A stretch of DNA of 64,000 nucleotides. It comes from Arthrobacter sp. OV608 (lineage in GTDB: Bacteria; Actinomycetota; Actinomycetes; Actinomycetales; Micrococcaceae). Shown here piece by piece: positions 26,065 to 35,333 of this stretch. The stretch's first letter is position 1, and the number at the start of each line of letters is the position of its first letter. The notes beneath the pieces are model-generated. The model was given only the letters and a program-made list of their open reading frames with translations, had not been told where the DNA came from and did no database searches. A program made the translations under genes and the position numbers. The stretch lies in the NCBI GenBank assembly GCA_900110595.1, contig FOEZ01000003.1, positions 1 through 64,000 on the forward strand, read 5' to 3'.

Positions 26065-26570
26065 GTTCCGCGGCTCCTGGTTGCGTCCGGTCCCGGCAGA
26101 CCGGACTTTTCACGCGTGCTTACTTGGGTGCCTGGATGTGGTCGCCTTTGGCCCGTCGGGTCCGGCAGGTCACCGATTCCGTGGGCTGCGGGTTGCGTCC
26201 GGGCGCGCCGGACCGGACTTTTCACGCGTGCTGCTCGTTCCTCGCTTTGACGCACGCTTTCGAAAAGCCCGGCTCCGCCGTGCCCTCGCGGTCTGCTCAC
26301 CAACCTAGGCGGTTAAATCCCGCGAGGCTGAGGGGTGGGACGTCGGGGCGGTGGTTGCGGTTCTTGGAGTCCGGAGCCGCGGCACTCTGGCGACGTGTTT
26401 GTTTTCCGGGAACTGTTGGCCTCGAAAACTGAACCTGCTTTGGCGGCTGTGAGGATTCCGGAAGCGTACGTCAGAGGCGAGGAACGAGCCAGTACGCGGA
26501 GGAATCCGCACAGCCGCACCCAACCCAGCCACGAAGAGTTTTCAAACAACAAACAAAGGAAAAAGAACAC
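26065..26570. repeat. Repeat-rich non-coding gap between gcvT and gcvH
   Basis: About 500 bases with no convincing gene. Contents: (i) a 42-base direct repeat at 26079-26120 and 26191-26232, identical over the first 12 and last 20 bases; (ii) CTCGTTCCTCG at 26234-26244 mirrored by CGAGGAACGAG at 26478-26488, with AAGCGTxCGTCA next to each; (iii) a long hairpin, arms 26443-26459 and 26501-26517 with 16 of 17 bases paired, plus an inner GCGTAC/GTACGC pair (26464-26469, 26492-26497). The last 50 bases are A-rich and supply the gcvH ribosome binding site. Confidence 0.75.
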
Positions 26571-26954
26571 ATGGCAAAAGTTGCCGCTGACCTGCAGTAC
26601 TCCGACGAGCACGAGTGGGTGGCCCGGGAGGGTGGGAACCTTGTGTCGATCGGGATTTCCGCTGTCGCTACGGATGCCCTCGGCGACATCGTCTACGTGG
26701 ACCTGCCCGAGGTGGGTGCCACGGTGACGGCGGGGGAGACCTGTGGTGAAGTGGAGTCTACGAAGTCGGTCTCCGATTTGTACTCGCCAGTGACGGGTGA
26801 GGTGGTGGAGATCAATACTGGAGTTGTGGATGATCCCGCGCTGATCAACAACGATCCCTATGGAGCCGGCTGGCTCTTCAAGGTAGCTGCCGAGTCCGAA
26901 GGACCCCTGCTGTCTGCGCAGGAGTACGCGTCCAAAAATGGCGGGGACCTGTAA
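26571..26954 (+). CDS. gcvH: Glycine cleavage H protein
   Basis: A 127-residue lipoyl carrier that shuttles the aminomethyl group between GcvP, GcvT and lipoamide dehydrogenase. The lipoylated residue is Lys65 in [13 protein letters not shown], within a hammerhead-fold domain; SDEHEWV opens the family block. AAAGGA lies upstream of the ATG in an A-rich leader. Codon use seems less strictly GC3-biased than in gcvP. It lies 43 bases before sdaA, probably one transcript. Confidence 0.96.
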   Translation: MAKVAADLQYSDEHEWVAREGGNLVSIGISAVATDALGDIVYVDLPEVGATVTAGETCGEVESTKSVSDLYSPVTGEVVEINTGVVDDPALINNDPYGAGWLFKVAAESEGPLLSAQEYASKNGGDL

Positions 26955-26997
26955 TCCCCGTCAAGCAGCACCAAACCACTATTAAGGATTTACGCAC

Positions 26998-28395
26998 ATG
27001 GCTGTTGGTGTCTTTGATCTCTTCTCCATCGGGATCGGGCCTTCGAGTTCGCACACCGTCGGGCCGATGCGGGCTGCCGCCGTCTTCGCCGAGGAGCTGA
27101 AGTCCTCCGGAGCGCTGGACCGTGTGGCATCGCTGCGGGTGGACCTTTACGGTTCCCTCGCAGCGACCGGCCACGGGCACGGCACCATGACCGCGATCCT
27201 GCTGGGACTGGAGGGCTTCCATCCGGAGCTGATCCTGCCGGACGAGGTGGAGGAACGGCTCGCGGCCATTGCCGAGACCGGGACCCTGCAACTCGCCGGT
27301 GCAGTGCCCCTGCCGTACGGCGTGCAGGACATGGTGCTGCGGCCGCTGACCATCCTGCCGCGGCACACCAACGGCATGACCTTCACCATCTTCGACGCCG
27401 AGGACGAGATCCTGCACACCGCCACTTTCTTCTCGGTGGGCGGCGGCTTCATCGTCCGGGAAGGCGAGGAGGACGCTGCACGGCAACAGCTGGAGGAGTC
27501 CAAGAAAGAACTTCCGCTGCCCTTCCGCACCGCCGCGGAACTTTTGGGCCGCAGCCAGTCCAAAGGACTTTCCATTGCCGACATCATGCTGGTCAACGAG
27601 AAGGCCTCCCGCTCCGAAGAGGACATCCGTGAGGGCCTGCTGCACATCTGGTCGGTGATGGAGGACTGCGTGCAGGTGTCCCTGAAGCGTGAAGGGCTGC
27701 TGCCCGGGGGACTGAAGGTCCGCCGTCGTGCCCCCGACTGGCATGACCGCCTGCTGAAGGAAGACAAGGACCGGGACCCGAAGTATTGGCAGGAGTGGGT
27801 TAACTTGATCGCCCTGGCGGTCAATGAGGAAAACGCCTCCGGCGGCAGGGTGGTTACCGCCCCCACGAACGGTGCGGCGGGGATCATCCCGGCGGTCCTG
27901 TACTACGCCCTGCATTACGCCCCCGGGATGGAGAATGCCACCAAGGAGGACCGCGATGACGTTGTGGTCAAGTTCCTGCTCACAGCGGGCGCCGTCGGGG
28001 TGCTGTACAAGGAGCAGGCGTCCATCTCAGGGGCCGAGGTGGGCTGCCAGGGCGAGGTGGGATCGGCGTCGTCCATGGCGGCGGCGGGACTGGCCGAGGT
28101 GATGGGCGGAACCCCGGCGCAGGTGGAGAACGCTGCCGAGATCGCAATGGAGCACAACTTGGGCCTGACCTGCGATCCGATCGGTGGGCTGGTGCAGGTG
28201 CCGTGCATCGAACGGAACGCGATCGCCGCGGCCAAGGCGATCAACGCCGCGAAGATGGCGCTCTGGGGTGACGGCTCCCACCGGGTCTCCCTGGATGAGG
28301 TCATCGTCACCATGCGCGAGACCGGCAAGGACATGAGCTCCAAATACAAGGAAACGGCCATGGGCGGCCTCGCCGTCAACGTGGCCGTGTGTTAG
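26998..28395 (+). CDS. sdaA: L-serine ammonia-lyase (iron-sulfur)
   Basis: A 465-residue single-chain L-serine dehydratase that turns serine into pyruvate and ammonia. The beta domain opens with [18 protein letters not shown]. Three cysteines for the 4Fe-4S cluster are Cys350 (GCQGEVG), Cys392 (LTCDPIGG) and Cys403 (VPCIERN). The chain ends in Cys465 (AVNVAVC), as in type 2 enzymes where the C-terminal cysteine tail enters the active site. Downstream of gcvH it would complete glycine to serine to pyruvate degradation together with serine hydroxymethyltransferase, which is not in the window. Confidence 0.95.
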   Translation: MAVGVFDLFSIGIGPSSSHTVGPMRAAAVFAEELKSSGALDRVASLRVDLYGSLAATGHGHGTMTAILLGLEGFHPELILPDEVEERLAAIAETGTLQLAGAVPLPYGVQDMVLRPLTILPRHTNGMTFTIFDAEDEILHTATFFSVGGGFIVREGEEDAARQQLEESKKELPLPFRTAAELLGRSQSKGLSIADIMLVNEKASRSEEDIREGLLHIWSVMEDCVQVSLKREGLLPGGLKVRRRAPDWHDRLLKEDKDRDPKYWQEWVNLIALAVNEENASGGRVVTAPTNGAAGIIPAVLYYALHYAPGMENATKEDRDDVVVKFLLTAGAVGVLYKEQASISGAEVGCQGEVGSASSMAAAGLAEVMGGTPAQVENAAEIAMEHNLGLTCDPIGGLVQVPCIERNAIAAAKAINAAKMALWGDGSHRVSLDEVIVTMRETGKDMSSKYKETAMGGLAVNVAVC

Positions 28396-28425
28396 CAGGG
28401 CCTGAAAGCGACAGGTGGACCGCCC

Positions 28426-28959
28426 TTAGTTGTTGAGGGCGGCCCACAAGTTCAGCGTCGCAGCGAACACCAGCCAGGTCACGTAGGGCAGGAGGAGCAC
28501 GCCAGCCGTGCGGCTGATGGGGCCGAACGCCAGCACAGTAACCGCGACGGCGGCGATCAGGGCCAAGATGATGGCCAGAGCCAGCCACAGGGCGGCTCCG
28601 CCGATGGCGGGGTAGAGGCCGAAGAACACGGGCGTCCACGCGAGGTTCAAGGCAAGCTGGAGGCCATATAGCCGCAAGGCGCGGGGGGTGCCGAACTCCT
28701 GCTTGCGCCACACCAGCCAGGCGGCCACGGCCATCCCGGTATAGAGAAAAGTCCAGACCGGGCCGAACACCCAGTTCGGCGGTGACCAGGGCGCCTTGTC
28801 CGCGGCGGCGTACCAGCCGCTCACGTTGTTGAAGGTGGCGAGCGAGCCGAGACCCGCCACAAGGAACGATGCAGCCACGAAGGCAACCAACACCAGGACC
28901 TGCCTGCTGATGCCCGGCGGTTCCTGATTTTTCCGCGGGGATGGTTCCACCTGCTGCAT
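28426..28959 (-). CDS. TspO/MBR family membrane protein
   Basis: A 177-residue five-helix membrane protein of the TspO/peripheral benzodiazepine receptor family. It shows the family core WYAAADKAPWSPPNWVFGPVW in the helix 1-2 loop and ALNLAWTPVFFGL in helix 3. Bacterial TspO binds porphyrins and affects stress responses and tetrapyrrole traffic. ATG 28959 (MQQVEPS) gives the family's length; readings further upstream are not supported. It is divergent from the first Fem ligase. Confidence 0.9.
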   Translation of the reverse strand: MQQVEPSPRKNQEPPGISRQVLVLVAFVAASFLVAGLGSLATFNNVSGWYAAADKAPWSPPNWVFGPVWTFLYTGMAVAAWLVWRKQEFGTPRALRLYGLQLALNLAWTPVFFGLYPAIGGAALWLALAIILALIAAVAVTVLAFGPISRTAGVLLLPYVTWLVFAATLNLWAALNN

Positions 28960-29084
28960 GCCCCAACCCTTGCCAAGAGCCTTGCTGGAGTCAAGGCAAC
29001 AGGGCCGGCTCCAGCTTTGAGATGCGGCTCGAGTCCGCTCGACTGAAAAGCCGCCGTGCCGCCAGGCTTTAGACTTGAGGCTGC

Positions 29085-30218
29085 ATGTCCGCACGCAGCC
29101 ACGAGTACAGAACCGCGCACAACCCCCGATTGGACACGGCCCCTTTGCGAGAATTCACCGCACGTTTTGCCACAGCCGAGGAAATTGAAAACTGGGACAA
29201 GCACGTCACGGCCAACCCGAACGGCGGCAACATGCTGCAGTCCGCCGCGTACGCGACGGTAAAAAACGGCGCTGGCTGGAAAGTCCGGTTCCTGGTCCTG
29301 GAAAGCCCTGGCTCTGCCAGCTACAACCTCGTGCTGGAGAAAAAGTTTCCGGTCATGGGCCGGCTCTGGTACCTCATCAAGGGCCCTGACCTGGCAGCTG
29401 CCGGGGACCTCGAGGCAGCGATGGAAGCCTGCGCAGCCTTTGTCCGCGACAGGAAACTCAACGTCTTCACCATCAAGATCGAACCGGACATCGTGGACTC
29501 CGCCGATGCCCAGGCGCACTTGGCCGCCGCCGGCCTGGTGAAGGCCCCCAACATCCAGTCCAACGACTCCACCGCGCTGCTGGACATCTCCGGCGCCGAA
29601 GAAACAGTCTTCAAAGCAATCTCCTCCCGGGCCCGCAACGCCATCCGCCGCGCTGAACGGGAAGGCTGCGAGGTGCTGCGGGAAGAACCCGGGCCCGCAA
29701 CCTACCGTGCGCTTTATGACCTCATGGCGGACACTGTGAACGCCAAGGGCTCCATGCCCCTGCGCAGCTACGAGTACTACGCGGCGTTCTGGGACGAGTT
29801 CTGCAGCCGCGGCCAGGGCAACTTCTTCTTCGTCTACGAGGACGGCAAACCCAGCGTGGGCGCCTTCGTGATCAATTACGGCGCCAAAGCAACGTACAAG
29901 GACGGCGGTTCCACCCAGAACCGCAAACAGTACGGCGATTCGCACCTGGTCCAGTGGGCAGCCATCCGGCGGATGCAGGAACTTGGCTGCACTGAATACG
30001 ACTTCTGTGGAACACCGCCTGCCTCCCGGATCAAGGACAAGAGCCACAACCTGTACGGCATGGGGATGTTCAAGACCAGCTTCACCAAAACCGTCACGGA
30101 TTTTGTGGGCTGCCACGACTACATCCTTGCCCCGCTCCGCCACCGCCTCTGGGTCAACGGCGCAGAAAAGGTCTTCCGCCGGATTGAAACGGCGCGGACC
30201 GGCCAGCAGTTCTACTGA
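29085..30218 (+). CDS. FemABX-type peptidoglycan bridge aminoacyltransferase
   Basis: A 377-residue cytoplasmic enzyme of the FemA/FemB/FemX family, which adds amino acids from aminoacyl-tRNA to the lipid-linked stem peptide. Two GNAT-like halves are visible: GNMLQSAAYATVKN in the first, and SRARNAIRRAEREGCEV, then YKDGGSTQNRKQYGDSHLVQWAAI and YDFCGTPP in the second. The helical tRNA-binding arm of FemA is short or absent, as in FemX. A second Fem gene follows 123 bases on. Arthrobacter-type A3alpha walls have Ser/Thr/Ala/Gly bridges that need such ligases; which residue this one adds is unknown. Confidence 0.9.
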   Translation: MSARSHEYRTAHNPRLDTAPLREFTARFATAEEIENWDKHVTANPNGGNMLQSAAYATVKNGAGWKVRFLVLESPGSASYNLVLEKKFPVMGRLWYLIKGPDLAAAGDLEAAMEACAAFVRDRKLNVFTIKIEPDIVDSADAQAHLAAAGLVKAPNIQSNDSTALLDISGAEETVFKAISSRARNAIRRAEREGCEVLREEPGPATYRALYDLMADTVNAKGSMPLRSYEYYAAFWDEFCSRGQGNFFFVYEDGKPSVGAFVINYGAKATYKDGGSTQNRKQYGDSHLVQWAAIRRMQELGCTEYDFCGTPPASRIKDKSHNLYGMGMFKTSFTKTVTDFVGCHDYILAPLRHRLWVNGAEKVFRRIETARTGQQFY

Positions 30219-30341
30219 CCGCAGCCCCGGCGCAGGCTTAGTCCGCAGGCTGAACCCCGGACTGTAAACAAGGCCGCCCGCATACCCGTCCCTGATCCAG
30301 CGGCTTTCCTGTTAGCCGCACACCGTGAATAAGGAAATCCC

Positions 30342-31658
30342 TTGAATCCAGTCACCACCGGCACCGATCTTGAATTTGCCCTCCTCAGCGACTCAGAGTT
30401 CGAGGCCTTTGCGGTCAAGCACCCGCAAAACAGCTTCCTCCAGTCCGTCGACTTCGCCCGATTCCAGCGCGCCCGCGGCCAGCAGGTGGAGCTCTTTGGC
30501 ATCCGGCGCGGCGGCGAACTGGTGGCGGCCGGGAAGCTGAACTACACCACTACGCGGCTGGGGTACACGGTGTGTGAATGCGCCAAGGGTCCCCTGATGG
30601 ACTACACGGACCTTGAACTGGTGCGGGACGTCGTCGGACTCCTCCGCCGGCGGGCTGCGGAGCGCAAAGCCGCGGAACTGCGGATTTCCCCCAACCTGAA
30701 GTACATCGCCCGCGACGAGGACGGTGCAGAGCACCCGGAGGTTGAGGACAACCGTCCGCTGGTGTCACGGCTGTCCGGACTGGGCTTCCAGCACCAGGGA
30801 CTGGAGATGAACTTCGTCAACGTGAACTGGATGTTCATCAAGGACCTGACCGGAATCAAGGACGCCGAAGAGCTCATCATGGGCACCAGCTACCGGACCC
30901 GCAAGGCCATCCGGAAAGCGGAGAAAAACGGCGTCTTCCTGGAACAGGCCACGCTGGAAACCCTGGACGAGTTCTACGGTGCGCTGAGTAAGGCCGGGGA
31001 CGAAAAGGGATTCGTCTACCGCGAGCGCGCCTACTACGAGCACCTGCTCCGGACCACGTCCCCGGAATTCACCAAGCTCATGATGGCGAAGATCGACATC
31101 CCGGCCTACCGGAAATCCATCACCGAGCGGATGGCGGCCGAATCAGCCACCGCGGCGGAGTTGCGCCGCGAGGTGGAAGAGACCGGCAGCAAGAAAAAGG
31201 CGAACCGGCTCAAAGTGGTCCAGGATCTTGTGGACAGCTACGAGCGGAGCCTCACGGACATCGAGCGGTTCCCCGACTCCGTGGGTGTTGCCACCGTGGC
31301 CGCCATCCACTTCGTCTGCTACGGGGACGAAGTGGTGTGCGTGATCGGCGGCACCGTGCAGGACTACATCTACTTCAACGGGGCCACCTCGCTCTACTGG
31401 GGAATGATGCTGCACGCGCTGGAAAAGGGATACCCGCGGTACAACTTCTACGGAACGTTCGGCATTTCCGGGCAGGACGAGGAAGGCCACGGCGGCTACG
31501 AGTTCAAAAAGGGTTTCGGCGGAGAAGTGGTCCAGCTGGTGGGTGACTTCGTGATGCCGGTCCGGCCCGCCGTCTTCCACGCCAACCGCCTGGCCCGGGC
31601 CGCCGTGGCCGCAGCCCGCACGGTGCTGGGCAAGCTGCCCCTGAGGCGTACGGCCTGA
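30342..31658 (+). CDS. FemA-type peptidoglycan bridge aminoacyltransferase with coiled-coil arm
   Basis: A 438-residue Fem ligase paralogous to its upstream neighbour. It starts at TTG 30342, set 6 bases after AAGGA, and no in-frame ATG gives a better N-terminus. Conserved parts: PQNSFLQSVDFARFQRARG near residue 28, SYRTRKAIRKAEKNGV near 182, and YFNGATSLYWGMMLHALEKGYPRYNFYG near 345. Between about residues 247 and 300 lies a charged helical hairpin, as in Staphylococcus FemA, where it resembles a tRNA-binding arm. It probably adds a later bridge residue than the first ligase (inference). Confidence 0.9.
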   Translation: MNPVTTGTDLEFALLSDSEFEAFAVKHPQNSFLQSVDFARFQRARGQQVELFGIRRGGELVAAGKLNYTTTRLGYTVCECAKGPLMDYTDLELVRDVVGLLRRRAAERKAAELRISPNLKYIARDEDGAEHPEVEDNRPLVSRLSGLGFQHQGLEMNFVNVNWMFIKDLTGIKDAEELIMGTSYRTRKAIRKAEKNGVFLEQATLETLDEFYGALSKAGDEKGFVYRERAYYEHLLRTTSPEFTKLMMAKIDIPAYRKSITERMAAESATAAELRREVEETGSKKKANRLKVVQDLVDSYERSLTDIERFPDSVGVATVAAIHFVCYGDEVVCVIGGTVQDYIYFNGATSLYWGMMLHALEKGYPRYNFYGTFGISGQDEEGHGGYEFKKGFGGEVVQLVGDFVMPVRPAVFHANRLARAAVAAARTVLGKLPLRRTA

Positions 31659-31713
31659 AAGACTGGTCACAACACCGCACCGGGACCCTGCACCGCACTG
31701 GGAGGAGGCAACC

Positions 31714-33201
31714 ATGACTGACCGGCCCGAGTACCCCGGGCACAGGCCGCAGACGGACGGCCTGCCCAAAACGGAACCACTGACAGCCTCCCAGGCGCGC
31801 CAGAACGCCGCCGCGAAAAGAATGCTGCGGCGCCTGGTCCAGGGCGAAAGCCCGCCCACCGCTCCTTTGAGCATCGTGGACCGGCTCACCGGCAGCCCCT
31901 ACGCCAACCCGATGATCCAGGTGGGCGGCGTCGACACCTCTGCCCGCAAGACCCTCGACTTCGTCCTGCACCTGGCCGAGACGATGTTCCGCTACGGCGC
32001 CGGTGCGCTGGAGGTGGAAACCAGCATCATCGCCGTCACCGCGGCGCTGGGGCTGAAGAACATCGAAGTGGACATCACCAACCAGTCCGTCGGCATCAAC
32101 TACGCTCCCAAGGACCAGACACCCATCGCGCTGCTGCGCGTGGTGCGCTCCTGGACCAATAACTACGCGGGCCTGGCCAAGGTCCACCAGCTCGTCACGG
32201 ACATCGTGGCTGGCGGAGTGGGCCGTGACGAGGCCATCCGCCGGCTGGATGAGGCCATCACCAGCCCTAAACCGTTCCCGCGGTGGCTGGTCACGGTGGC
32301 GTTCGGGACCTTCGCAGCGGTCTTCGTGGGCGTCCTGGGCGGCGGGCCGGTGTCCTCGGCCATCGCCTTTGTGGCCAACATCGGCATCAGCCTGCTGGCC
32401 CGCCAACTGGGCCGGTGGCGGGTGCCGGACTTCTTCATCACCGCCAGTTGTTCGTTTGTGGTGACACAGCTGGCGCTGGTGCTGTGGCAGTTCGGGCTGA
32501 CAACATCGCCGGCCATCGTGGTGGTGGGCGGAATCCTGCTGCTCCTGCCCACGGGACGCCTCGTCTCCTCGGTGCAGGATGCGATCAACGGCTTCCCCGT
32601 TACGGCTGCGGGACGGTTCCTGTCAACGCTGCTGACGTTCGGCGCCATCGTTGCGGGCATCGCCGTCGCCTTCATGGTGGGCGAGCTGACAGGCATGCAG
32701 CGGATCGATGTCACGGAGACGTTCCCGCCGGCCTACGACCTCTGGGTCCTGGTGATCTTCGTCGCGGTGGCCGTGATGGCCATCGGGATTACGGAGCAGA
32801 CCACCTGGAAGCTGCTGCTGCCCACGGCGGGAGTGGGAGTGGCGGGCTACTTCGTGCTGCTCGCCGCCGGCCAGCTGGGAGTCGGGGACCGGTTCTCGCC
32901 TGCGCTGGCCGCCGTGGTGATCGGCCTGCTGGCCCGCGTGGTTGCCCTGCGGATGGGGGCACCGCAGCTTGTGGTGGCCGTGCCGGCAGCCTTGATCCTG
33001 CTGCCGGGCCTGACCATCTTCCGGTCCATGTATGTGCTCACCATCGAGGAAGCCGAGATCCTCCTCGGCGCCGGCGGGATGCTCAATGCCGGTGCGATCG
33101 TCCTGGGAACGGCGGGCGGGATCGTCCTCGGCGACACCCTCGCCCGGCCGCTGACCCGTAGCCTGGCGAGCAACGAGCGGCGCCGGGCCCGCCGCCGCTG
33201 A
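31714..33201 (+). CDS. ThrE-like threonine/serine exporter
   Basis: A 495-residue inner-membrane protein of the ThrE family. A soluble N-terminal domain (about residues 70-190, with YGAGALEVETSIIAV) comes first, then about ten helices, the layout of the Corynebacterium glutamicum threonine/serine exporter. GGGAGGAGG precedes the ATG. It follows the two Fem ligases by 56 bases on the same strand. Its stop abuts the stop of the convergent siderophore gene with no bases between. Confidence 0.9.
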   Translation: MTDRPEYPGHRPQTDGLPKTEPLTASQARQNAAAKRMLRRLVQGESPPTAPLSIVDRLTGSPYANPMIQVGGVDTSARKTLDFVLHLAETMFRYGAGALEVETSIIAVTAALGLKNIEVDITNQSVGINYAPKDQTPIALLRVVRSWTNNYAGLAKVHQLVTDIVAGGVGRDEAIRRLDEAITSPKPFPRWLVTVAFGTFAAVFVGVLGGGPVSSAIAFVANIGISLLARQLGRWRVPDFFITASCSFVVTQLALVLWQFGLTTSPAIVVVGGILLLLPTGRLVSSVQDAINGFPVTAAGRFLSTLLTFGAIVAGIAVAFMVGELTGMQRIDVTETFPPAYDLWVLVIFVAVAVMAIGITEQTTWKLLLPTAGVGVAGYFVLLAAGQLGVGDRFSPALAAVVIGLLARVVALRMGAPQLVVAVPAALILLPGLTIFRSMYVLTIEEAEILLGAGGMLNAGAIVLGTAGGIVLGDTLARPLTRSLASNERRRARRR

Positions 33202-34041
33202 TTAGATCTGGCCGACCGGCAGCTTCTTCTCCGCCTGGAACACGTCCTCCACCCGGCCCTTGGCCCAGTAGCCCGAGAGCGAGACCTGCCTGCGGTCGAG
33301 GCCGCGCTGCTTGAAAAAGACGTCGCGCAGGGCCTTCATGTAGCCACGCTCGCCATGGGCGAACACGTCCACGCGGCCGGCAGGCCACGCGGCGTCCGCC
33401 ACGGCCTGGACCAGGAGGTTGCTCTCGCCGGCGGGAACGCCGTTGCGGGTGAGCCAGCGCAGTTCCAATCCCGTCGGGGCAGCGACGGGCTGGATGTCGG
33501 CGTCGGAATCCACCTCAAGGAAGGCCAGGCCTGTGGCTTCGGCCGGCAGCGACTCGATGACTGCCGCGATGGCCGGCAGTGCAGCCTCATCACCGGCGAA
33601 AAGGTACCAGTCCGCGTCGGGTGCTGGGTTGTAGGCACCACCCGGGCCGGTGAACGTCAGGGTGTGGCCCGGCTGCGCCTGCGCGGCCCACGGACCCGCC
33701 AAGCCCTCGTCGCCGTGCACCACAAAGTCGATGGCCAGTTCGCGGGCTGCCTCGTCCACCCAGCGGACGGTATAGGTGCGGGTGTAGGGCCACTGTTCCC
33801 GCGGCATGGTTTCGCGGATGCTCCACAGGTCCAGGGGGGAGGGGTACTCGATGCCCGGCTGCGGGAAAACAATCTTGACGTAGCGGTCAACGAATTCGTT
33901 GTTGGAGAAGTCTGCGAAGCCGTCCCCGCCGGCAACAATCCGGACCATGTGCGGGGACAGTTCTTCCCTCCGGATTACAGTGAGATTGATCTGCGGACGG
34001 CTTTTTTTGGTGGCGCTGGTGGCGGCGGGCACGGTGCTCAT
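33202..34041 (-). CDS. Siderophore-interacting protein (ferric-siderophore reductase, ViuB/SIP type)
   Basis: A 279-residue FAD-dependent oxidoreductase of the SIP family, which reduces imported ferric siderophores to free iron in the cytoplasm. The FAD domain has RTYTVRWVD near residue 85 and VVHGDEGLAGPWA; the NAD(P)-binding part has YLFAGDEAALPAI and FAHGERGYMKALRD. A 19-bp iron box ends on the A of the ATG, so transcription should be repressed by DtxR with iron. With the box so close there is no room for a normal leader from that site; either the mRNA is leaderless or the gene reads through from ung. Confidence 0.92.
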   Translation of the reverse strand: MSTVPAATSATKKSRPQINLTVIRREELSPHMVRIVAGGDGFADFSNNEFVDRYVKIVFPQPGIEYPSPLDLWSIRETMPREQWPYTRTYTVRWVDEAARELAIDFVVHGDEGLAGPWAAQAQPGHTLTFTGPGGAYNPAPDADWYLFAGDEAALPAIAAVIESLPAEATGLAFLEVDSDADIQPVAAPTGLELRWLTRNGVPAGESNLLVQAVADAAWPAGRVDVFAHGERGYMKALRDVFFKQRGLDRRQVSLSGYWAKGRVEDVFQAEKKLPVGQI

Positions 34042-34059
34042 AAGGCAAGCCTAAGCTAG
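34041..34059 (-). promoter_or_regulatory. DtxR/IdeR iron box
   Basis: The minus strand reads CTAGCTTAGGCTTGCCTTA, matching the TTAGGTTAGGCTAACCTAA consensus at 14 of 19 positions by my count. It overlaps both the ung stop codon (TAG) and the first base of the siderophore-interacting protein gene. A DtxR/IdeR regulator is encoded at 52619-53326. Confidence 0.8.
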
Positions 34060-34826
34060 GGGACTGGCGGGAGCTCCCAGGTTACGTCCGGCGCACCCTG
34101 GCTGCGCAGGAGTTCGTTCACCCGGCTGAAGGGGCGGGAACCAAAGAAGCCGCGGGACGCGGACAACGGGCTGGGGTGGGCGCTCGCCACCGCGGGCGCC
34201 CCGTCCAACAGGGGGCGGACGCTGTCCGCGTCCTTGCCCCACAGCACTGCAACGAGGGGCTGCCGTGACCCGTCCGGACGGCGCCGGCCTGCGACGGCGG
34301 TGACGGCCGCCGTCGTGATCTTCTCCCAGCCTTTGCCGCGGTGCGAGCCGGGGGAGCCCGCCCGCACCGTCATCACCCGGTTCAGGAGCAGCACGCCCTG
34401 GTCAGCCCAGGCGGACAAGTCCCCGTGCACCCGGGCGGGCACACCGAGATCCGCTTCCAGCTCGCGGTAGATATTTGCCAGGCTCCGTGGGATTGGCCGC
34501 GTGCGCGGGTCAACCGAAAAGGAAAGCCCCACCGCATGCCCCGGCGTGGGGTAGGGGTCCTGGCCAACAATGAGCACCTTCACGTCCGCGAGCGGCTGCC
34601 GGAAGGCCCGCAGGACGTTCGACGGCGCCGGCAGGACCTGGTGCCCCGCTGCCACTTCGCCGGCAAGGAAGGTGAGCACGTGGCGGAGTTCGCTTTCCAC
34701 TCCCGCCAGAGCAGCAGCCCAGTCAGGTGCCATAAGCTCATCCAGGGGGAGCAGCGCCAGCTCCGCGAAACCCACTGCATCCGCCGGTTGCTGCGCCAGT
34801 TCGAACAAAGCATCTGATTCAAACAC
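34056..34826 (-). CDS. ung: Uracil-DNA glycosylase, family 1
   Basis: A 256-residue repair enzyme that removes uracil from DNA. The water-activating loop is [17 protein letters not shown] with Asp90; the uracil-pocket segment is [17 protein letters not shown]; the DNA-intercalating loop is [18 protein letters not shown] 34826 ([11 protein letters not shown]) gives the usual family length but has only a weak GGGA upstream; a reading to 34883 adds 19 residues without family support. It may share a transcript with the siderophore-interacting protein gene downstream. Confidence 0.92.
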   Translation of the reverse strand: MFESDALFELAQQPADAVGFAELALLPLDELMAPDWAAALAGVESELRHVLTFLAGEVAAGHQVLPAPSNVLRAFRQPLADVKVLIVGQDPYPTPGHAVGLSFSVDPRTRPIPRSLANIYRELEADLGVPARVHGDLSAWADQGVLLLNRVMTVRAGSPGSHRGKGWEKITTAAVTAVAGRRRPDGSRQPLVAVLWGKDADSVRPLLDGAPAVASAHPSPLSASRGFFGSRPFSRVNELLRSQGAPDVTWELPPVP

Positions 34827-34952
34827 CGTCCCATTCTTGCAGGGACGCCCAGGGTGAGGGGCCGGCAGCCAGGCCGTGTGCAAATGACATTGGTGTTATT
34901 CGCCCGTAGCATGGGGGGCAGACATTTTTGTAAACCAGCAAAGGAGTATGCA

Positions 34953-35282
34953 GTGGCGGAGCCAGCCCGGGAGCACCTGCCGGAGCAGGAACCACGGCAT
35001 TCACTCCTGGCGGATTTCTCGCTCCGTGACTCGCCGCTGAGCGAGCGGGAGCAGCAGATGCTCGCCCTCGAACGGCAGTGGTGGAAGTACGCCGGTGCCA
35101 AGGAGCAGGCCATCCGGGAGCTCTTTGACCTCTCCGCGACCCACTATTACCAGCTGCTCAATGCGCTCATCGATACCGAGGATGCGCTGGCCCACGATCC
35201 CATGCTGGTCAAGCGATTGCGTAGACTACGTACGTCGCGTCACCGTGCACGTACCGGACGGCGCCTGGGGTCCGACGCGTAA
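34953..35282 (+). CDS. DUF3263 protein
   Basis: A 109-residue DUF3263 protein, a small actinobacterial family usually just ahead of a LytR_C protein, as here. The core LSEREQQMLALERQWWKYAGAKEQAIRELFDLSATHYYQLLNAL looks like a sigma-region or helix-turn-helix-like helical domain. GTG 34953 follows AAGGAG by 6 bases. The C-terminal tail is strongly basic (RRLRTSRHRARTGRR). Suggestive of nucleic-acid binding; function unknown. Confidence 0.88.
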   Translation: MAEPAREHLPEQEPRHSLLADFSLRDSPLSEREQQMLALERQWWKYAGAKEQAIRELFDLSATHYYQLLNALIDTEDALAHDPMLVKRLRRLRTSRHRARTGRRLGSDA

Positions 35283-35333
35283 GACGCTCCCGCTGTGCCC
35301 TCCAGCAGCAAACCAACAAGGATGTCATCCACC

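Noticed and set aside
26079..26232. Remnant of a known insertion sequence
   Set aside because: No transposase fragment, target-site duplication or terminal inverted repeat pair bounding the block could be identified.
26065..26570. Short frames in the gcvT-gcvH gap as genes
   Set aside because: They run through the duplicated 42-mer, lack ribosome binding sites and give Arg/Pro/Ser-rich products typical of non-coding GC-rich DNA.
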